NCBI RefSeq assembly: GCF_040054535.1
Contig: NC_090788.1
Span: 488,501-552,500 of the forward strand
DNA from: Antennarius striatus
Taxonomy: Eukaryota > Chordata > Actinopteri > Lophiiformes > Antennariidae
Direction of reading: 5' to 3'
DNA: 64,000 nucleotides
The notes under the pieces are model-generated. The model saw nothing but the letters and a program-made list of their open reading frames with translations, was not told the DNA's origin and did no database searches. Made by a program: the position numbers and the translations under genes. Below are positions 38,301-50,498 of the stretch, piece by piece. Positions within the stretch are counted from its first letter, which is position 1. The number at the start of each line of letters is the position of its first letter.

Positions 38301-41300
38301 AGGACAGCATGATGTGTCAAAGCAGCTAGTAGCAGTTAGTGGCTAACAAAAAGAAGGAAACATTTAACTTTTAGACCACATGTAGAAACTCTACTAAAGA
38401 AGCTTAAGCTTAAACTAGGCTTCTATTTTAGGATAAAATCCTGTTTTTCCTGTGCTGCCAGGAACAAACTGGTTGAGGCTACGTTCCTCCCGTTGCTTGA
38501 TTATGGTGATCAGCTGTATATGCATGTCCCAGCTCAATGCTCCCATCGCCTGGACACTGTGTACCACGGCTCCTTGAGGTTTGTCACAGGATGCCAAGCT
38601 CTCACTCACCATTGCACCCTGTATGTCAAAGTTCAATGGCCCTCCCTGACCATGCGCAGACTTACACATTGGTACAATTTTATTTATAAGTCTATCCTTG
38701 GTCTGTGCCCCTCTTACCTTTGTGGGTATATTTTATTTAAAACCAGTAACTATTGTCTGCGCTCCAATGACATCCTTTTATTGACTGTCCCTAAGGTTCA
38801 CACTGAACTTGGCAAACAGGCTTTTATGTTTTCTGCTCCTGCAGCCTGGAATCATTTGCAGTCGGAACTACAGCTTCAAGAGCTGATCCTGATCAGGGAT
38901 TTTAAAAATTTGGTGAAGGGTATGGAGGCAGATTCCATTGGAGTCTGTACCTGCTTTCCTTCTTAGACTTTGATGATTTTTCCCTGTTATTTTATGTTTT
39001 ATAATGTATCTGTTTAATTGCTGTATAACTGTCAGTGGTGCTGCTGCCGTCTTGGCCAGGGCTCCCTTGCAAAAGAGATTTGTAATCTCAATGGGATTCA
39101 CCTGGATTAATAAAGGTTAAATAAAAATAAAAATTAGATTGGAGATGGCGTGAGGAGCTCGACCGTCACCAGAAGAAACTCCAGAAGACTTATGAGTTCA
39201 TTGTTGTAGAGATTCTTGGCTGGGTGTTGCTTCATGTTCTGGGGTACCTCTGGTAGTCCGTCATGGAGGGACCACCGGTGGAACCGAAGCTGCGGTTGTG
39301 GACACCTCCAAATGTTAGCCCCAGTGAAGGTGCAGGCCTTAGTCGGTCATCTCGTTTGGCGACTCAAGTTGTGCGTTTTGGACCAACGTGGACCCTTTAT
39401 CTCACCTTCTGCAGGAGGGTCCCTCTTTTTAACGTGACTGCCTACTTCCCATGACCAGTGTTACAAGCTCCCAGGTTCCTACCAACCCTGATTTGCACCT
39501 CACTATACCTTCTGCTTGTGCTGCTACCTCTGGTGCAGAACACTTCCATTCCAGTTTTGTGCAATTTTTCGTCCTCGGACTTCTGGGGGGGTCTTCATTA
39601 ATCTGGTCTTGACATTTTTGTACTCACTCATCAGATCTCCCCAAGCCTTTGCCTGCCTGGTGTTATTTTGGATTCCCAACTAATTGTCGTACTGCCCTCC
39701 CGAGGTTCTTGATTGGGTTCCCCATCATCTATGGTTTTGGTTTTCAGCACACCGAAATGGACTGGCAGGTTCTGGTCTCATGCTGGTGCTTCCTCCAGTG
39801 TTGTTCAAGGTCCATCTGGATTGGATGGTCGTGATCGGTAGACCATCTATGAGTCGTTTGTAAGGCGCCGGTTTCACACCAGCTGGTGTGCTACCTCAAA
39901 ATGATTTAAATGTTATTTTAAGGTGAAATGGTTCCAGATTGTCTCCATCACTGACTTTGATTTTATCTTCACGTTGCAGGTGATGGTACAAAGTCGGAGG
40001 ACACCTCAGATGAAGACAGCAGAGACCAAGAAAAGCCTGTGTGTCCAGTCTCACCAAAGACGGAGAATCATGATGAAGACTCAGAGCACAAATCACTGAA
40101 CAACATCATTGAGGAGGAAAAGTCTTCAGATCTGAATGTCGAAACGATACCACACAGTATCAAAGAGGAACCTTCAGAGGTCTCTGGGTTTCCAACGGCG
40201 ACGAGCCAACCCTCGGAGACGAAATGTCAGTCCGTAAAGACGGAACGAGGAGAGGATGCCAAGAAGAGCGGCGTGGAAGAGATTCAGCAGGCGGTGAAAA
40301 ACAGCCAGCATTCCAAAATTCCTCTTAAAAAAAGAGGAATGAAGTTCACTGAGGACTTTGATAAGAGCAGCAGCATTAAGGTACCAAACACTCCTGTGTG
40401 TCCGGCCAAAGAGACTCTGAAGACCGACCCAGAACACATGACAACTTTGAACGATCACGTCAATGGAGAAGCTCGTCTGTCGTCAGAACCAGAGCTCCAG
40501 AGCAATCCCTGTGAGTCTGGAAAGGAGCAGACGAAGAAGGCTGAAGGTAACTCTAGAGAAAGCAAGACGCCGTCAACAGACGACGACGGAGAGAAACGTA
40601 CAAAAGATGGATATCCAAGCACAAAAGAGGCTACATCAACAAGGAAAGAAGAACCTCCAGGTTTGCCTGAAGATGCAACAAATCCACCAGACGAGTTGTC
40701 CAGTCAGGAAGAGCAAGAAAAAATAAAGCAATCAAAACCGTCAGATGAGAAAAGTATCGCCCACGAGAAAATGGAGACTGATGTGTCAGAGAAAAATGAG
40801 TCTCCAAAAGATTCAGAGGTGAAATCAACAGTTGGAGATGACTCCAGATCAAGTCTGGCCAGAGAAGACAAGACAGACCCAAAGCAAAACACAGAGTCTG
40901 GAAGAGTCAGTCAAACGTCAGACAAGTTAGCGATGGAGAAACCAGAAGAAAAGGAGGGGGTGGAGCCTTGTGTTGGTAAAACACATTCGTGTAAACCAGC
41001 AGAGAAGGAGGAGGATCTGAATAGGACTCCAGAGAAAACCTCAGAGAAGCAACCGATCAACTGTGAGGACAGAACGATAGACAATAGAAAAGTTAGAGGC
41101 TCTACACCCGAAGCAATGGAGGTAGAAGGAGTGGCCACCAAACACGTCCTGTCGCTGCCACAAGAAGGGAAAGCTGAGTTGAAGTCCGCCGTGCAGATGA
41201 CATCTGAACCAGAACAGGAATCTTCCAGTCAAGTCCAGAAGACAGATTTCTCCAACAAAGCCTACAAAGGTCCAGACACCGAAAAGAAGTCAGAGCAAGA

Positions 41301-44300
41301 GCTGAAAACAGAGGAGGCAGAGTTTCCGACGACTACGGAGAGCAGAAACAATCCAGATGAGGAAAACAAAGAGGCAGACAACGAAAAGTTAAACAATCAC
41401 AGCAAGGAACACCCAGAAGACCAGACGACAAGGGTCGAAGAGAACGTCTCCAGAACCGACCAGAAACATTCTCACAGCGAGACCGCCACCAAGACAGAGG
41501 AGCCTGGGCACCGAAACGTGAGCACAGAGGCATCAGTAGGACGCCCCCCATGCAAGGAACCAGCTAAAGAGGGTCCCTCAAGGAAAGAACAAGCTGAGGA
41601 GGGTCCACCAAGAAAAGAACTATTTAAAGAAAGTCCCCCAAGCAAAATACCAGCTAAAGAAGGTCCCCCAAGCAAAAAAACAGCTGAAGAGGGTCCCCCA
41701 AGCAAAAAAACAGCTGAAGAGGGTCCCCCAAGCCAAGAACCATTTGAAGATAGCCCCCCAAGAAAAGAACCAGTTGAAGACAGTCCCCCAAGAAAATATC
41801 CAGCCGAAAAGGACTCCCCAAGAAAAGAACCAGCAAAAGAGACCCTCTCAAACAAAGAACCAGTTGAAGAGAGTCCCCCTAGCAAAAAACCAGCAGAAGA
41901 GCCCCCCCAAGACAAAGAACCAGTAAAAAAGGACACCCCAAGCAAAGAAACAGTAGAAAAGGACCCCCCAAGTAAAGAACGTAAAGAAAAGGACTCCCCA
42001 AGCAAAGAACCGTTAGAAAAGGACCCCCCAAGCAAAGAACTGAAAGAAAAGGACCCCCCAAGCAATGGATCGGTAGAAAAGGACCCCCCAAGCAAAGAAA
42101 CAGTAGAAAAGGACCCCCCAAGCAAAGAACCGAAAGAAAAGGACCCCCCAAGCAAAGAACCGAAAGAAAAGGACCCCCCAAGCAAAGAACCAAAAGAAAA
42201 GGACCCCCCAAGCAAAGAAACAGGACAAAATGACCCCCCAAGCAAAGAACCAAAAGAAAAGGACCCCTCAAGCAAAGAACTGAAAGAAAAGGACCCCCCA
42301 AGCAAAGAACCGAAAGAAAAGGACCCCCCAAGCAAAGAACCGAATGAAAAGGACCCCCCAAGCAAAGAACCGAAAGAAAAGGATCCCCCAAGCAAAGAAC
42401 GAAAAGAAAAGGACCCCCCAAGCAAAGAACGAAAAGAAAAGGACCCCCTAAGCAAAGAACGAAAAGAAAAGGACCCCCTAAGCAAAGAACGAAAAGAAAA
42501 GGACCCCCCAAGCAAAGAACGAAAAGAAAAGGACCCCCCAAGCAAAGAACCGAAAGAAAAGGACCCCCCAAGCAAAGAACGAAAAGAAAAGGACCCCCCA
42601 AGCAAAGAACCGAAAGAAAAGGACCCCCCAAGCAAAGAACCGATAGAAAAGGACCCCCCAAGTAAAGAACCGACGGAAAAGGACCCCCCAAGCAAAGAAC
42701 CGATAGAAAAGGACCGCCCAAGTAAAGAACCGACGGAAAAGGACCCCCCAAGTAAAGAACCGATAGAAAAGGACCCCCCAAGCAAAGAACCGATGGAAAA
42801 GGACCCCCCAAGCAAAGAACCGATAGAAAAGGACCGCCCAAGTAAAGAACCGACGGAAAAGGACCCCCCAAGTAAAGAACCGATAGAAAAGGACCCCCCA
42901 AGCAAAGAACCGATGGAAAAGGACCCCCCAAGCAAAGAACCGACGGAAAAGGACCCCCCAAGCAAAGAACCGACGGAAAAGGACCCCCCAAGCAAAGAAC
43001 CGACGGAAAAGGACCCCCCAAGCAAGGACCAAGGTCCCGATCCCACTGGAGAGGCGTCTGCAGCGCAGCAGGAGGTGCTGAACGGTGAAGACTCTGAGCA
43101 GAAACATGTCCGTCAGAAACTCAAACGTCCGTTCCATCGGAGGAGGGCTGAACTCCAGAGGGAGCGCCGGCTGGCCGACTCCGAGTCCGACAGCAACACC
43201 GGAAGGTCCCTGAGGAGGTCCCCCAGGATCTCCAGGCCCACGGCCAAGGTGGTCCAGATCCACGACAAGAAGGCCGAAAAGTCTGAGGCCTCTCCGCCAG
43301 AAGAGAAGGAGAAGGATGAGGGCAAGGATGAAGAAGAGGAGGAGGAGGAGGAGGCGCTAAAGACTGTCCAAAAGAACCAGAGAGAGAAGACTGACCTGAA
43401 GGCTCAGCCCAAACTGAAGGTAGGGCCATCACTGGGTGGCGCTGTTCACCTCTGCTAATGTCTGTCCAGATTAGTACTGGTACTAATGTAGTAGTATAGT
43501 AGTAGTACAAGTAGTAGTTGTAGTGGTACTAGCAGTAATATCTTAGTAGTACACGTAGTGAACTTCCAGATGCTGTCAGCCAATAGAATGCGAGTACGGT
43601 ATCACATGACTGCCTACCAAAAGTCTGTGATGAGGTGAAGTTGCGCTTGTTGATGCGTGAGGGCGCACTGCACCTCAGTGTGTCCGTCGTACCTGATTCA
43701 AGTACAGCGCCCTCTGTTGGACCCAAAGGAGGATTACCGCTCGATTATCAACAGCCACGTTTGATCAATCGTTTCTCATTATACGGATCATTAGTGGTTA
43801 AGTTATTGATCAGGTGTGATCGGACCTCACCTCGTCTGCTTGTTGTCTTCGTTTCAGGGGAGGAAGAGGCGAAAGGTCCGCTGGTCCAACACCAGATCAC
43901 GCCGTAGAAAGAGAGGTTCTGAAGACGAGGAGGAGGACGACAACAGCGAGGAGGAGTCCAGCGAAGACGAGGAGACGGAGGAAGAAGACGACAGCGACGA
44001 GGATTACAAGGTGGAACGGCGCCGGAAGAGGCGGAGCCGCCACCAGGAGAGGCGGAGCTCCGACTCGTCCACGTCCTCGGACGACGACCTCCCTCCGAAC
44101 GACGACCCCTGCAAACACTGCGGTCTTCCAAACCACCCTGAGCTGGTGGGTTCTGGTCCGACCCGGATGAATATCAAACCTGTAATAGTTGATGGATGTG
44201 CTGATGGAGACGATCGATCTGATTGGTTCATCTGCAGATCTTACTGTGTGACTCGTGTGACAGCGGGTACCACACGGCCTGCCTGAGACCCCCCCTCATG

Positions 44301-46061
44301 ATCATCCCTGATGGAGAATGGTTCTGTCCGCCCTGTCAGCACGTACGTACCCGTCTGACCGGCAGCCGTTAACGTGATGAAGGTGACGATGATGACGGTC
44401 CCACGTTTGGTTCCTCTCTGCAGAAGCAGCTCTGTGACCGGCTGGACGAGCAGCTGCAGAACCTGGACGCGTCCCTGAAGAAGAAGGAACGGGCTGAGAG
44501 GAGGTGAGAACCTGTTCTGATGAAGGTCTGGGTCAGAACCAGCAGCTAGAACCAAAACCAACAGCCAGAACATGCAACTAGAACAGGAACCAGCAGCTAG
44601 AACCAGCAACTAGAACAGGAACCAGCAGCTAGAACCAGAAACTAGAACAGGAACCAGCAGCTAGAACCAGCAACTAGAACAGGAACCAGCAGCTAGAACC
44701 AGAAACTAGAACAGGAACCAGCAGCCAGAACCTGCAACTAGAACAGGAACCAGCAGCTAGAACCAGCAACTAGAACAGGAACCAGCAGCTAGAACCAGAA
44801 ACTAGAACAGGAACCAGCAGCTAGAACCAGCAACTAGAACAGGAACCAGCAGCTAGAACCAGAAACTAGAACAGGAACCAGCAGCTAGAACCAGCAACTA
44901 GAACAGGAACCAGCAGCTAGAACCAGAAACTAGAACAGGAACCAGCAGAAGGAAGTAGATGTTTAGATGAGGAAGTGTTGTCATCATCATTTCCTGTTTC
45001 CTCCAGGAAAGAGCGTCTCATCTACGTTGGAATCAGTGTTGAAAACATCATCGCGCCCTCAGTGAGTACCCTCTGATTGGACGGTTAGAGACTCACCTGT
45101 GATGTCAGCGTGTATTCTGATTGGACAGGTAGAATCTCACCTGTTGGTGTTTGCAGGTAGAGGAAGCAGAACCAAAACCTGAGATCATCAAAGAGAAGAA
45201 GGAAGTAAAAAAAAAGAAGAGTTGGGGTCGAAGGTCAACGAGAACCAAGAAATCCATCAGCTACAGGTGTGAACGGAGACGCTCGGCTTCGATGATGTCA
45301 TCAGTCACCTGGTCAGTGAAACATTTTCCACGTCTGTTCCAGATTCGACGAGTTCGACGAGGCGATCGAGGAGGCGATCGAAGAAGACATCAAAGAAGCA
45401 GAAGGGGGAGGTAAAGCCACGCCCTTTGGTCTGACCACGCCCACAAACGAAGCATCGCTGACTCGTCGTTTTTCCTCAGGAGCCGGGCGAGGGAAAGACA
45501 TGGCTAACATCACCGGCCACAGGGGGAAGGACATGTCCACCATCCTCCAATCAGAGGAGGGCAGGGAGAACGGGCGTGTCCCGCAGCCGGCCGCCGGCCA
45601 GCGCAGGAAGAAGCGGCGGCGGCTCAACGACCTGGACAGTGACAGCACGGTGGACGAGGAGGAGAGCGAGGAAGAGTTCTGTCTCAGCGAGAGGTGGGAG
45701 GACGGGGGAGACGCGCCGATGTAGAGCTGGACGGCACGAAGCTCACGCTTGTTTGTTTGTTTGTTTGTTTGTTTGTTTGTTTGTGGGTCTGCAGCTCGGA
45801 GGAGGACTTCCTGGTGTCGGACAACGCCACCGAGCCCGAAACCGAGGCCGAGTCCAACAACAGTGACTACGGCAGCGACCGCAAACGGAAAGACTCGCAC
45901 TCCAGGAAGTTCCTGCAGCAGAGGCGGAGCTCAAGGAAGAGGCGGAGACCGAGGGGCTACTCCGACGACGAAGAGGAGGAGACGGACGAAGAGGAAGACG
46001 AGGAAATAGGTGGGAGTTTGTCTGGAAGCTGCTTCAACGAGCTTCAACGCTGTGTTAACCA

Positions 46062-46131
<70 letters not shown>

Positions 46132-46878
46132 AGTGACCGCCGGCTCCAGCGAGTTCAGCGACAGCGACCTGGACGTGAGCCGGCGGCGGTCGAGGCGGAG
46201 CCACAAGCGGGAGGTGAACTACCACGAGACGTCTGATTCGGACGGGTCGCAGCCCGGAGCCAACAGACCCAAAGTGAACGCCCGCCGCCGTCGGGACAGC
46301 TCCGACAGCGAGGGTGAGACACGCCCCCGGCCCCACCCACACAGACACCGCCACACACACCTGTGTTTCACCGCTCCTCCTCTTCCTCAGTGAGTTTCTC
46401 CGACGAAGACTCAGCAGACCGGCCGGCCAATCGGAGGCCAGACTCGTCGGAGGACGACACCCGGCAGCGGCGCCGGCATCTGGCGCTGAAACGCCGGCGA
46501 GCATCCGAAGACGACGACTCGGACGACGACTCGGACGACTCGTCGGAGGGCGACCGTCCTGTCCGCAAACGGGTCAACCGCATCGACTCGGACGACTCGG
46601 ACGAAGAAGAGGAGCGGTTGAAGGAGACGAAAGCGGAGGAGGATCCAAAGGGAACCAATGCGGTGGAGCCGCCGCCCACCAATGGACAGAACGCCGTCAG
46701 CCGGCTGGCGGGACTCCCCCCGAATCTAGAACCCGCCAAGAACATGTGCACCGCGCCGGCGGCGGCGGCGCCAAATGGCCTGGTGGGACAGGAAATGACG
46801 GCACAGGAGGACGAGGAGGACGACCTGCTGGGCGTCACCGACCTGGTGGACTACGTCTGCAACAGCGAGGACCTGTAG
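35343..46878 (+). CDS. rsf1: Remodeling and spacing factor 1, complete, 16 coding exons
   Basis: Histone-binding subunit of the RSF chromatin remodeller (partner SMARCA5/SNF2H), nuclear. Coding exons: 35343-35496, 37064-37155, 37569-37661, 37825-38030, 38113-38225, 39980-43419, 43858-44145, 44238-44342, 44424-44503, 45007-45061, 45157-45266, 45343-45410, 45480-45693, 45795-46009, 46134-46313, 46391-46878. Phases close to 1966 aa (human 1441). N-terminal part: CPNYAVICSFLERYG, then the DDT/WHIM-like region (RLQPIGRDKDGQMYW). A C4HC3 PHD finger spans about 1448-1497, starting CKHCGLPNHPEL and ending GEWFCPPCQ, followed by acidic, arginine/serine-rich tracts and the conserved end VTDLVDYVCNSEDL. 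The extra length is the repeat in exon 6 (about residues 743-1236). The start ATG sits in a YY1-type AAGATGGC context with an upstream ETS site. Confidence 0.96.
37253..37370. mobile_element. MITE copy 3 in RSF1 intron 2
   Basis: A 118-bp element between TA dinucleotides; ends GATAGTCCTCAACCTAC and GTATGTTGAGGATTAGTTG are inverted repeats of the same family. The interior has drifted further from the other two copies. Confidence 0.7.
38400..39130 (+). mobile_element. 5'-truncated L2-like LINE, RSF1 intron 5
   Basis: An ORF at 38493-38966 encodes the C-terminal end of a non-LTR reverse transcriptase ORF (LDYGDQLYMH, LRFVTGCQ, FSAPAAWNHLQ). It is followed by a 3' UTR with TTGTAATCTCAATGGGATTC and a tail of AATAAAGGTTAAATAAA repeats, typical of fish L2-type LINEs. 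The 5' part is missing; the exact 5' limit is uncertain. Confidence 0.8.
41551..43030 (+). repeat. rsf1: Coding minisatellite in RSF1 exon 6, 30-bp unit, about 49 copies
   Basis: The unit is 30 bases, so it stays in frame and encodes a 10-residue EKDPPSKEPK-type repeat. Thirteen diverged units (41551-41940) precede about 36 near-identical ones (41941-43020). Within the younger part a 120-bp four-unit block is duplicated (42691-42810 and 42811-42930), pointing to recent expansion. The repeat is lysine/glutamate/proline-rich and probably disordered. Because the period is a multiple of three, long stop-free frames also appear on the other strand; these are not genes. Confidence 0.95.
44530..44950 (+). 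repeat. 32-bp minisatellite, RSF1 intron 9
   Basis: About 13 units of CTAGAACAGGAACCAGCAG plus CTAGAACCAG(C/A)AA; the alternating C/A variant makes a 64-base higher-order unit. Confidence 0.9.
45749..45785 (+). repeat. (TTTG)n microsatellite, RSF1 intron 13
   Basis: About nine TTTG units within a 101-base intron, immediately before the exon 14 acceptor. Confidence 0.93.
46063..46129 (+). repeat. (GT)n filling half of RSF1 intron 14
   Basis: Thirty or more GT units directly upstream of the GCGCAG acceptor at 46133, in a 124-base intron, so the repeat replaces the usual pyrimidine tract. Confidence 0.95.
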
Positions 46879-48465
46879 GAAGGCCACGCCCCCGTGTGTG
46901 TGGCGTGTTCGTACCGACGCCATCCCCCCCGCCGCCGCCAGAGGTCCCCGTGGAAACACGCCGGAACCAGACTCCAGCTGGTTGGACCAGTACCATCCAG
47001 CTCCACTGCCAAAACCACGCCCCTCCATGTGACCCCATCCTGGCCCCGCCCCCCCAATCTGTGTACAGTCGTGATGCTGATCGGATCCGCCTCCGGAACG
47101 TTTGACAGTATTGATCAGAGAACATCGGTGCCAAATCCGGTATGTCCAGACAGGAAGTGGTTCTTCCCAGAACAACATGGCCGCTGCAGACCAGTGGAGT
47201 TTTATTGATCGGGTGCTGATCGGCTAACGTTTGCTTTGATGGCTGAAAATTTGGCTAACATTAGCTGCGCTAGCTTAAATTAGCTTCCATGTGCCACTAG
47301 AGTTAAAAAACCCGTTAAACTAGAACCTTTTGTTGATCGGTAGATTGATCAGACAGCACGGATCGATATCATCTGACAGGCTCCGCCTCCGTCAGTCGAT
47401 GGCCGAAGTTTAACAAAGTCAGTCGTTCATGAGATTTACTCCAGCTAGTTTGACCTGATTTATTTATTTGGTATTCCTGAAATATCAGCCAATCAATTGC
47501 CAGAAACGTTTTTATTCTAGATCCAAAAGCAAAGCTGTAATAGATGTTAGCTTGTTAGCCCGTTAGCTTTAGCAATGCTGTCCGGCCACATGTTTCCAGT
47601 ATTAATGCTAAGCTAACGTCCGTCAGCCAGACGTGCGTTGAAAGACTTCGGCCCTGGGAATATTTATTAGCGGTCGGATGAACGCCGTTCAAAGCTGCCA
47701 TCGGTAACCATGGAGACGCCTGTTTCCTGTATTAATATCTCCTGTCTTTAATCGTGTATTTTATCCCATCTATAACACGTTGTGTTGGAGGTTCTCCCAC
47801 CTGTAAAGAACACTAAGCATCTCCGTCCTCCCCGCCTCCGGCTGGCGTTCTGGTGGGTGGAGCTCCGATCAGAGGGAACCGTTCCCTGTAATTATGCTGT
47901 AATATATTCACAAACTTTTTTTTTTTTTTAAGCGGTGGATGAAATCAGGTTCTATCGGGTTCTCCGGGGTTCTTTTTAATCGTTTTCTTCGGCACACTTT
48001 TTCTAAGAAAACCTGAAAACCCGAGCACGTTTCCGAGGCGCGGCGGATTTATCGCCGAAAGCCTCGTTAGCATGCGGCTAAAGGCGGGATCGGCATCGTA
48101 ACTCAAACCGAACGGCGTCGGATCGGAGTTGTAAAATATTTTGTAAATGTGTCGGCATGGAGGAACCTCTATTTATCACCACGTTTTGATACTGGACACT
48201 AAACCCGTTAGCTTCTAGATTAGCTCACTCTCGCCCGTTCTCCAGGTGGTTCTAGGGCGTCTCCTGGTTATGTATTAACCTGTCGCGAGGAAGAGGAAGA
48301 AGAGGAAGGCAGGAAGTGGGAGCCAATGGCTGAAGTGTTACCGGTTTATTTACCTCATAGTGGGAGGAGCCAGCTGTATAGACACTTCTCGCCACTCGTC
48401 GTTATGTTTCCTGACAGTTTAACTTCCTGTTATTTCTTATGGCTCTGATCTTGTACATTTGTCAT

Positions 48466-48471
48466 AATAAA
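48466..48471 (+). terminator. rsf1: Polyadenylation signal of RSF1
   Basis: AATAAA about 1.6 kb after the RSF1 stop codon, followed by a GT-containing downstream stretch. The interval 46879-48465 is read as 3' UTR with no ORF of interest. Confidence 0.65.
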
Positions 48472-48769
48472 ATGGGTTCAAATCCTCATCCGATTGTTTC
48501 CTGTCACGCCCCGCCCCCTGCCTTCCTCCTGATTGGTAGAACCCCGTTGGAACCAGAACAGAGTGGAATCTGAGGCGCTTTCGGAGCTTCGTCGTTTTCT
48601 TCTAGATTCCGGATCCTTGATGGAATCTGAGGGGCTTCAGGGTTCTAGTAGAACAGGAAGCAGAACCTCAACAAGCCCCGCCCCGTTCCAGAAAGAACTT
48701 CTGGTTCCTTCTCAAAACAGTTGGGTTTTCAAACAGAATTCAACACCAAGACAAAACGCAAATGAAAAC

Positions 48770-48775
48770 TTTATT
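48770..48775 (-). terminator. tlcd5: Polyadenylation signal of the TLC-domain gene
   Basis: TTTATT on plus is AATAAA on minus, about 350 bases past the stop at 49125. It gives a compact 3' UTR. Confidence 0.6.
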
Positions 48776-49124
48776 TCGTGAGACGAAGAGTTCCAAAGGT
48801 CCAATGAGAACTGAAGAACCTCCAACCCGCGTCAGATGTTCTTTACCTACAGATGTTTGGTCGTTTGGATCCACACAGTCGTGTTCTCCAAATGAAGGTC
48901 TACTGTAGTCCCAGTGGTGGCGCCACCTGCTGGCAGCGTTAAGCAGGCCGGTCTAGTCAACTGGTCGTATGTTCAATCTGTCAGAACCTGGTTTTGTGGG
49001 TTCCAGCGTGACCAATCGGTGTTGTTTGTGTGACTGGCTGGGCGGAGCTTAGTGTTGGTTGTTTTCTAAATGTCCCACGGTTGTTTGACATGTTTGGTCT
49101 TGAACGTTCCCCCGTTTGGTTCCG

Positions 49125-49914
49125 TTAGTCTCTCTTCACCGACCCGTCGGTTCCTTTCCGGCTCCGGTTCCTCTCCCGCCAGCACTCGTACTTGCCTCGA
49201 CTCTTCTTGTACCCGAACCGGGCGATGTCCACCATGAACACCCAGGCCAGGACGTACATGACGACCCCGCCTACCTTCATGACCCAGGTGGTCCTGGGCG
49301 ACGCCAGCTCGCAGTAGAACATCAGGGTGCCGACGCCCACGCGCACCGTGGCGAACAGGGAGATGAAGAGCAGGTCGACGGCGTCGCCCAGCAGGCTGTC
49401 GTACCGGCCCAGCCGGCGTAGGAACCAGCGTGCCTGCAGCAGAGGGTTGGTCAGCTCGCTGCCGAAGATCACGGCGCAGGTCTCACATCCAGACACGCCC
49501 ATCAGCAGCGCCAGCAGGATGCTGATGATGCTAGCGAGGTGGTGGCCAAGCATCACAGGACCCTCGCTGCGGTGCAGGACGCACCACACCATGTCGAAGA
49601 GGAAGTAGCCGAGACAGACGGCGAGGGCGACAGTCTGGAGCGTCGTGTTCTCCGTTCCTGCAGGACAGGAAGGACGATGACATCATTGATGCTAAAATGC
49701 GTTTTGCTGAAGTTTGCGACTGACCTGCGTGGGTGAGCGGCCAGGGTCCGTCGATGAAGACAACATAGGCCGTCAGCAGGACGATCAAGACGCCGTGGGA
49801 CAGTGTGACCAGACGACAGTTCCACTCAGGACCCCGCTGGGAGAAGCTCCAGCAGAACAGCAGGTAGAGACACAACCAGCCAATCAGGCTGCAGATCACC
49901 TCCACAACCGGCAT
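49125..49914 (-). CDS. tlcd5: TLC-domain multi-pass membrane protein, TLCD5/TMEM136-like
   Basis: Two coding exons on minus: 49914-49725 and 49657-49125, joined through a 67-bp intron, give 240 aa. The product has about six hydrophobic segments and TLC-family features: GYFLFDMVWC, the LGHHLASIISILLAL histidine motif, and FGSELTNPLLQARWFLRR. The C-terminus is basic (KKSRGKYECWRERNRSRK). TLC proteins act in lipid handling; the specific role of TLCD5 is poorly defined, so I give none. The family call is firm, the TLCD5 assignment from recall is less so. It is convergent with RSF1, the two 3' ends lying about 0.3 kb apart. Confidence 0.8.
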
Positions 49915-50039
49915 GGCGGACTGTAAAGGAGGAGTGAGGAAGAGGATGGCCAACCTGGACCCGTACAGCCCCGGATCTAACCCAGAACTGCAGTGTTGTT
50001 CTAAACTAATACTGGTTTTACAGTCTGCAAAAATCAAAG

Positions 50040-50495
50040 TGGCACCAATGGGGGTCCTTGAGGGACGCCGAGAAAATGGACTCTATGAAATCCCGCTTCA
50101 AAGCGGTGATGTAATCGTCAGTGTTCTATGTTATGTCAGTTGTCCGTTAGTCCACCAAATATCTTCACAACCGTTCAGATAGAAAGATGAAACAAAAAGC
50201 ACACGACTCAGGCAGCACAGGGGATGAAGATGAGATGATGACCTTGACCTTGAGAAAATTAGCTCAGGGTCAAATTTCAACTTTTGTACACTCAGGAACC
50301 GGATAAGATAGAAAGACGAGGGAGAAGGCCAGTATGAGCAAGACCATAGATCAAAGCTAGTGCATAACTTTGACCTACCCTGTCAGGTCAAAGCTATGCA
50401 CTTGTCAGGTACTACTTTCAGGGTACTCTAACCTACCCTTCGCGGGATATTGCAGTCTCTGACTGCCTTGGTTCTTGTGTTTAATGTAACGGTTA
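50040..50495. repeat. Possible older interspersed repeat beside the TLC-domain gene
   Basis: Non-coding stretch with GAAATCCCGC near its left side and GCGGGAT near 50443-50449, weakly inverted, and CCTTGACCTTGAG-type motifs. It has the look of an old DNA-transposon relic but I cannot place it in a family. Confidence 0.25.
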
Positions 50496-50498
50496 TCA

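Noticed and set aside
41472-43046. Long minus-strand frames (up to 524 codons) opposite RSF1 exon 6
   Set aside because: They arise because the coding minisatellite period is divisible by three; the peptides are simple repeats with no domain or splice support.
48476-48500. TTCAAATCC resembling a tRNA T-loop
   Set aside because: No acceptor stem, D-arm or anticodon arm around it; it lies at the RSF1 3' end.
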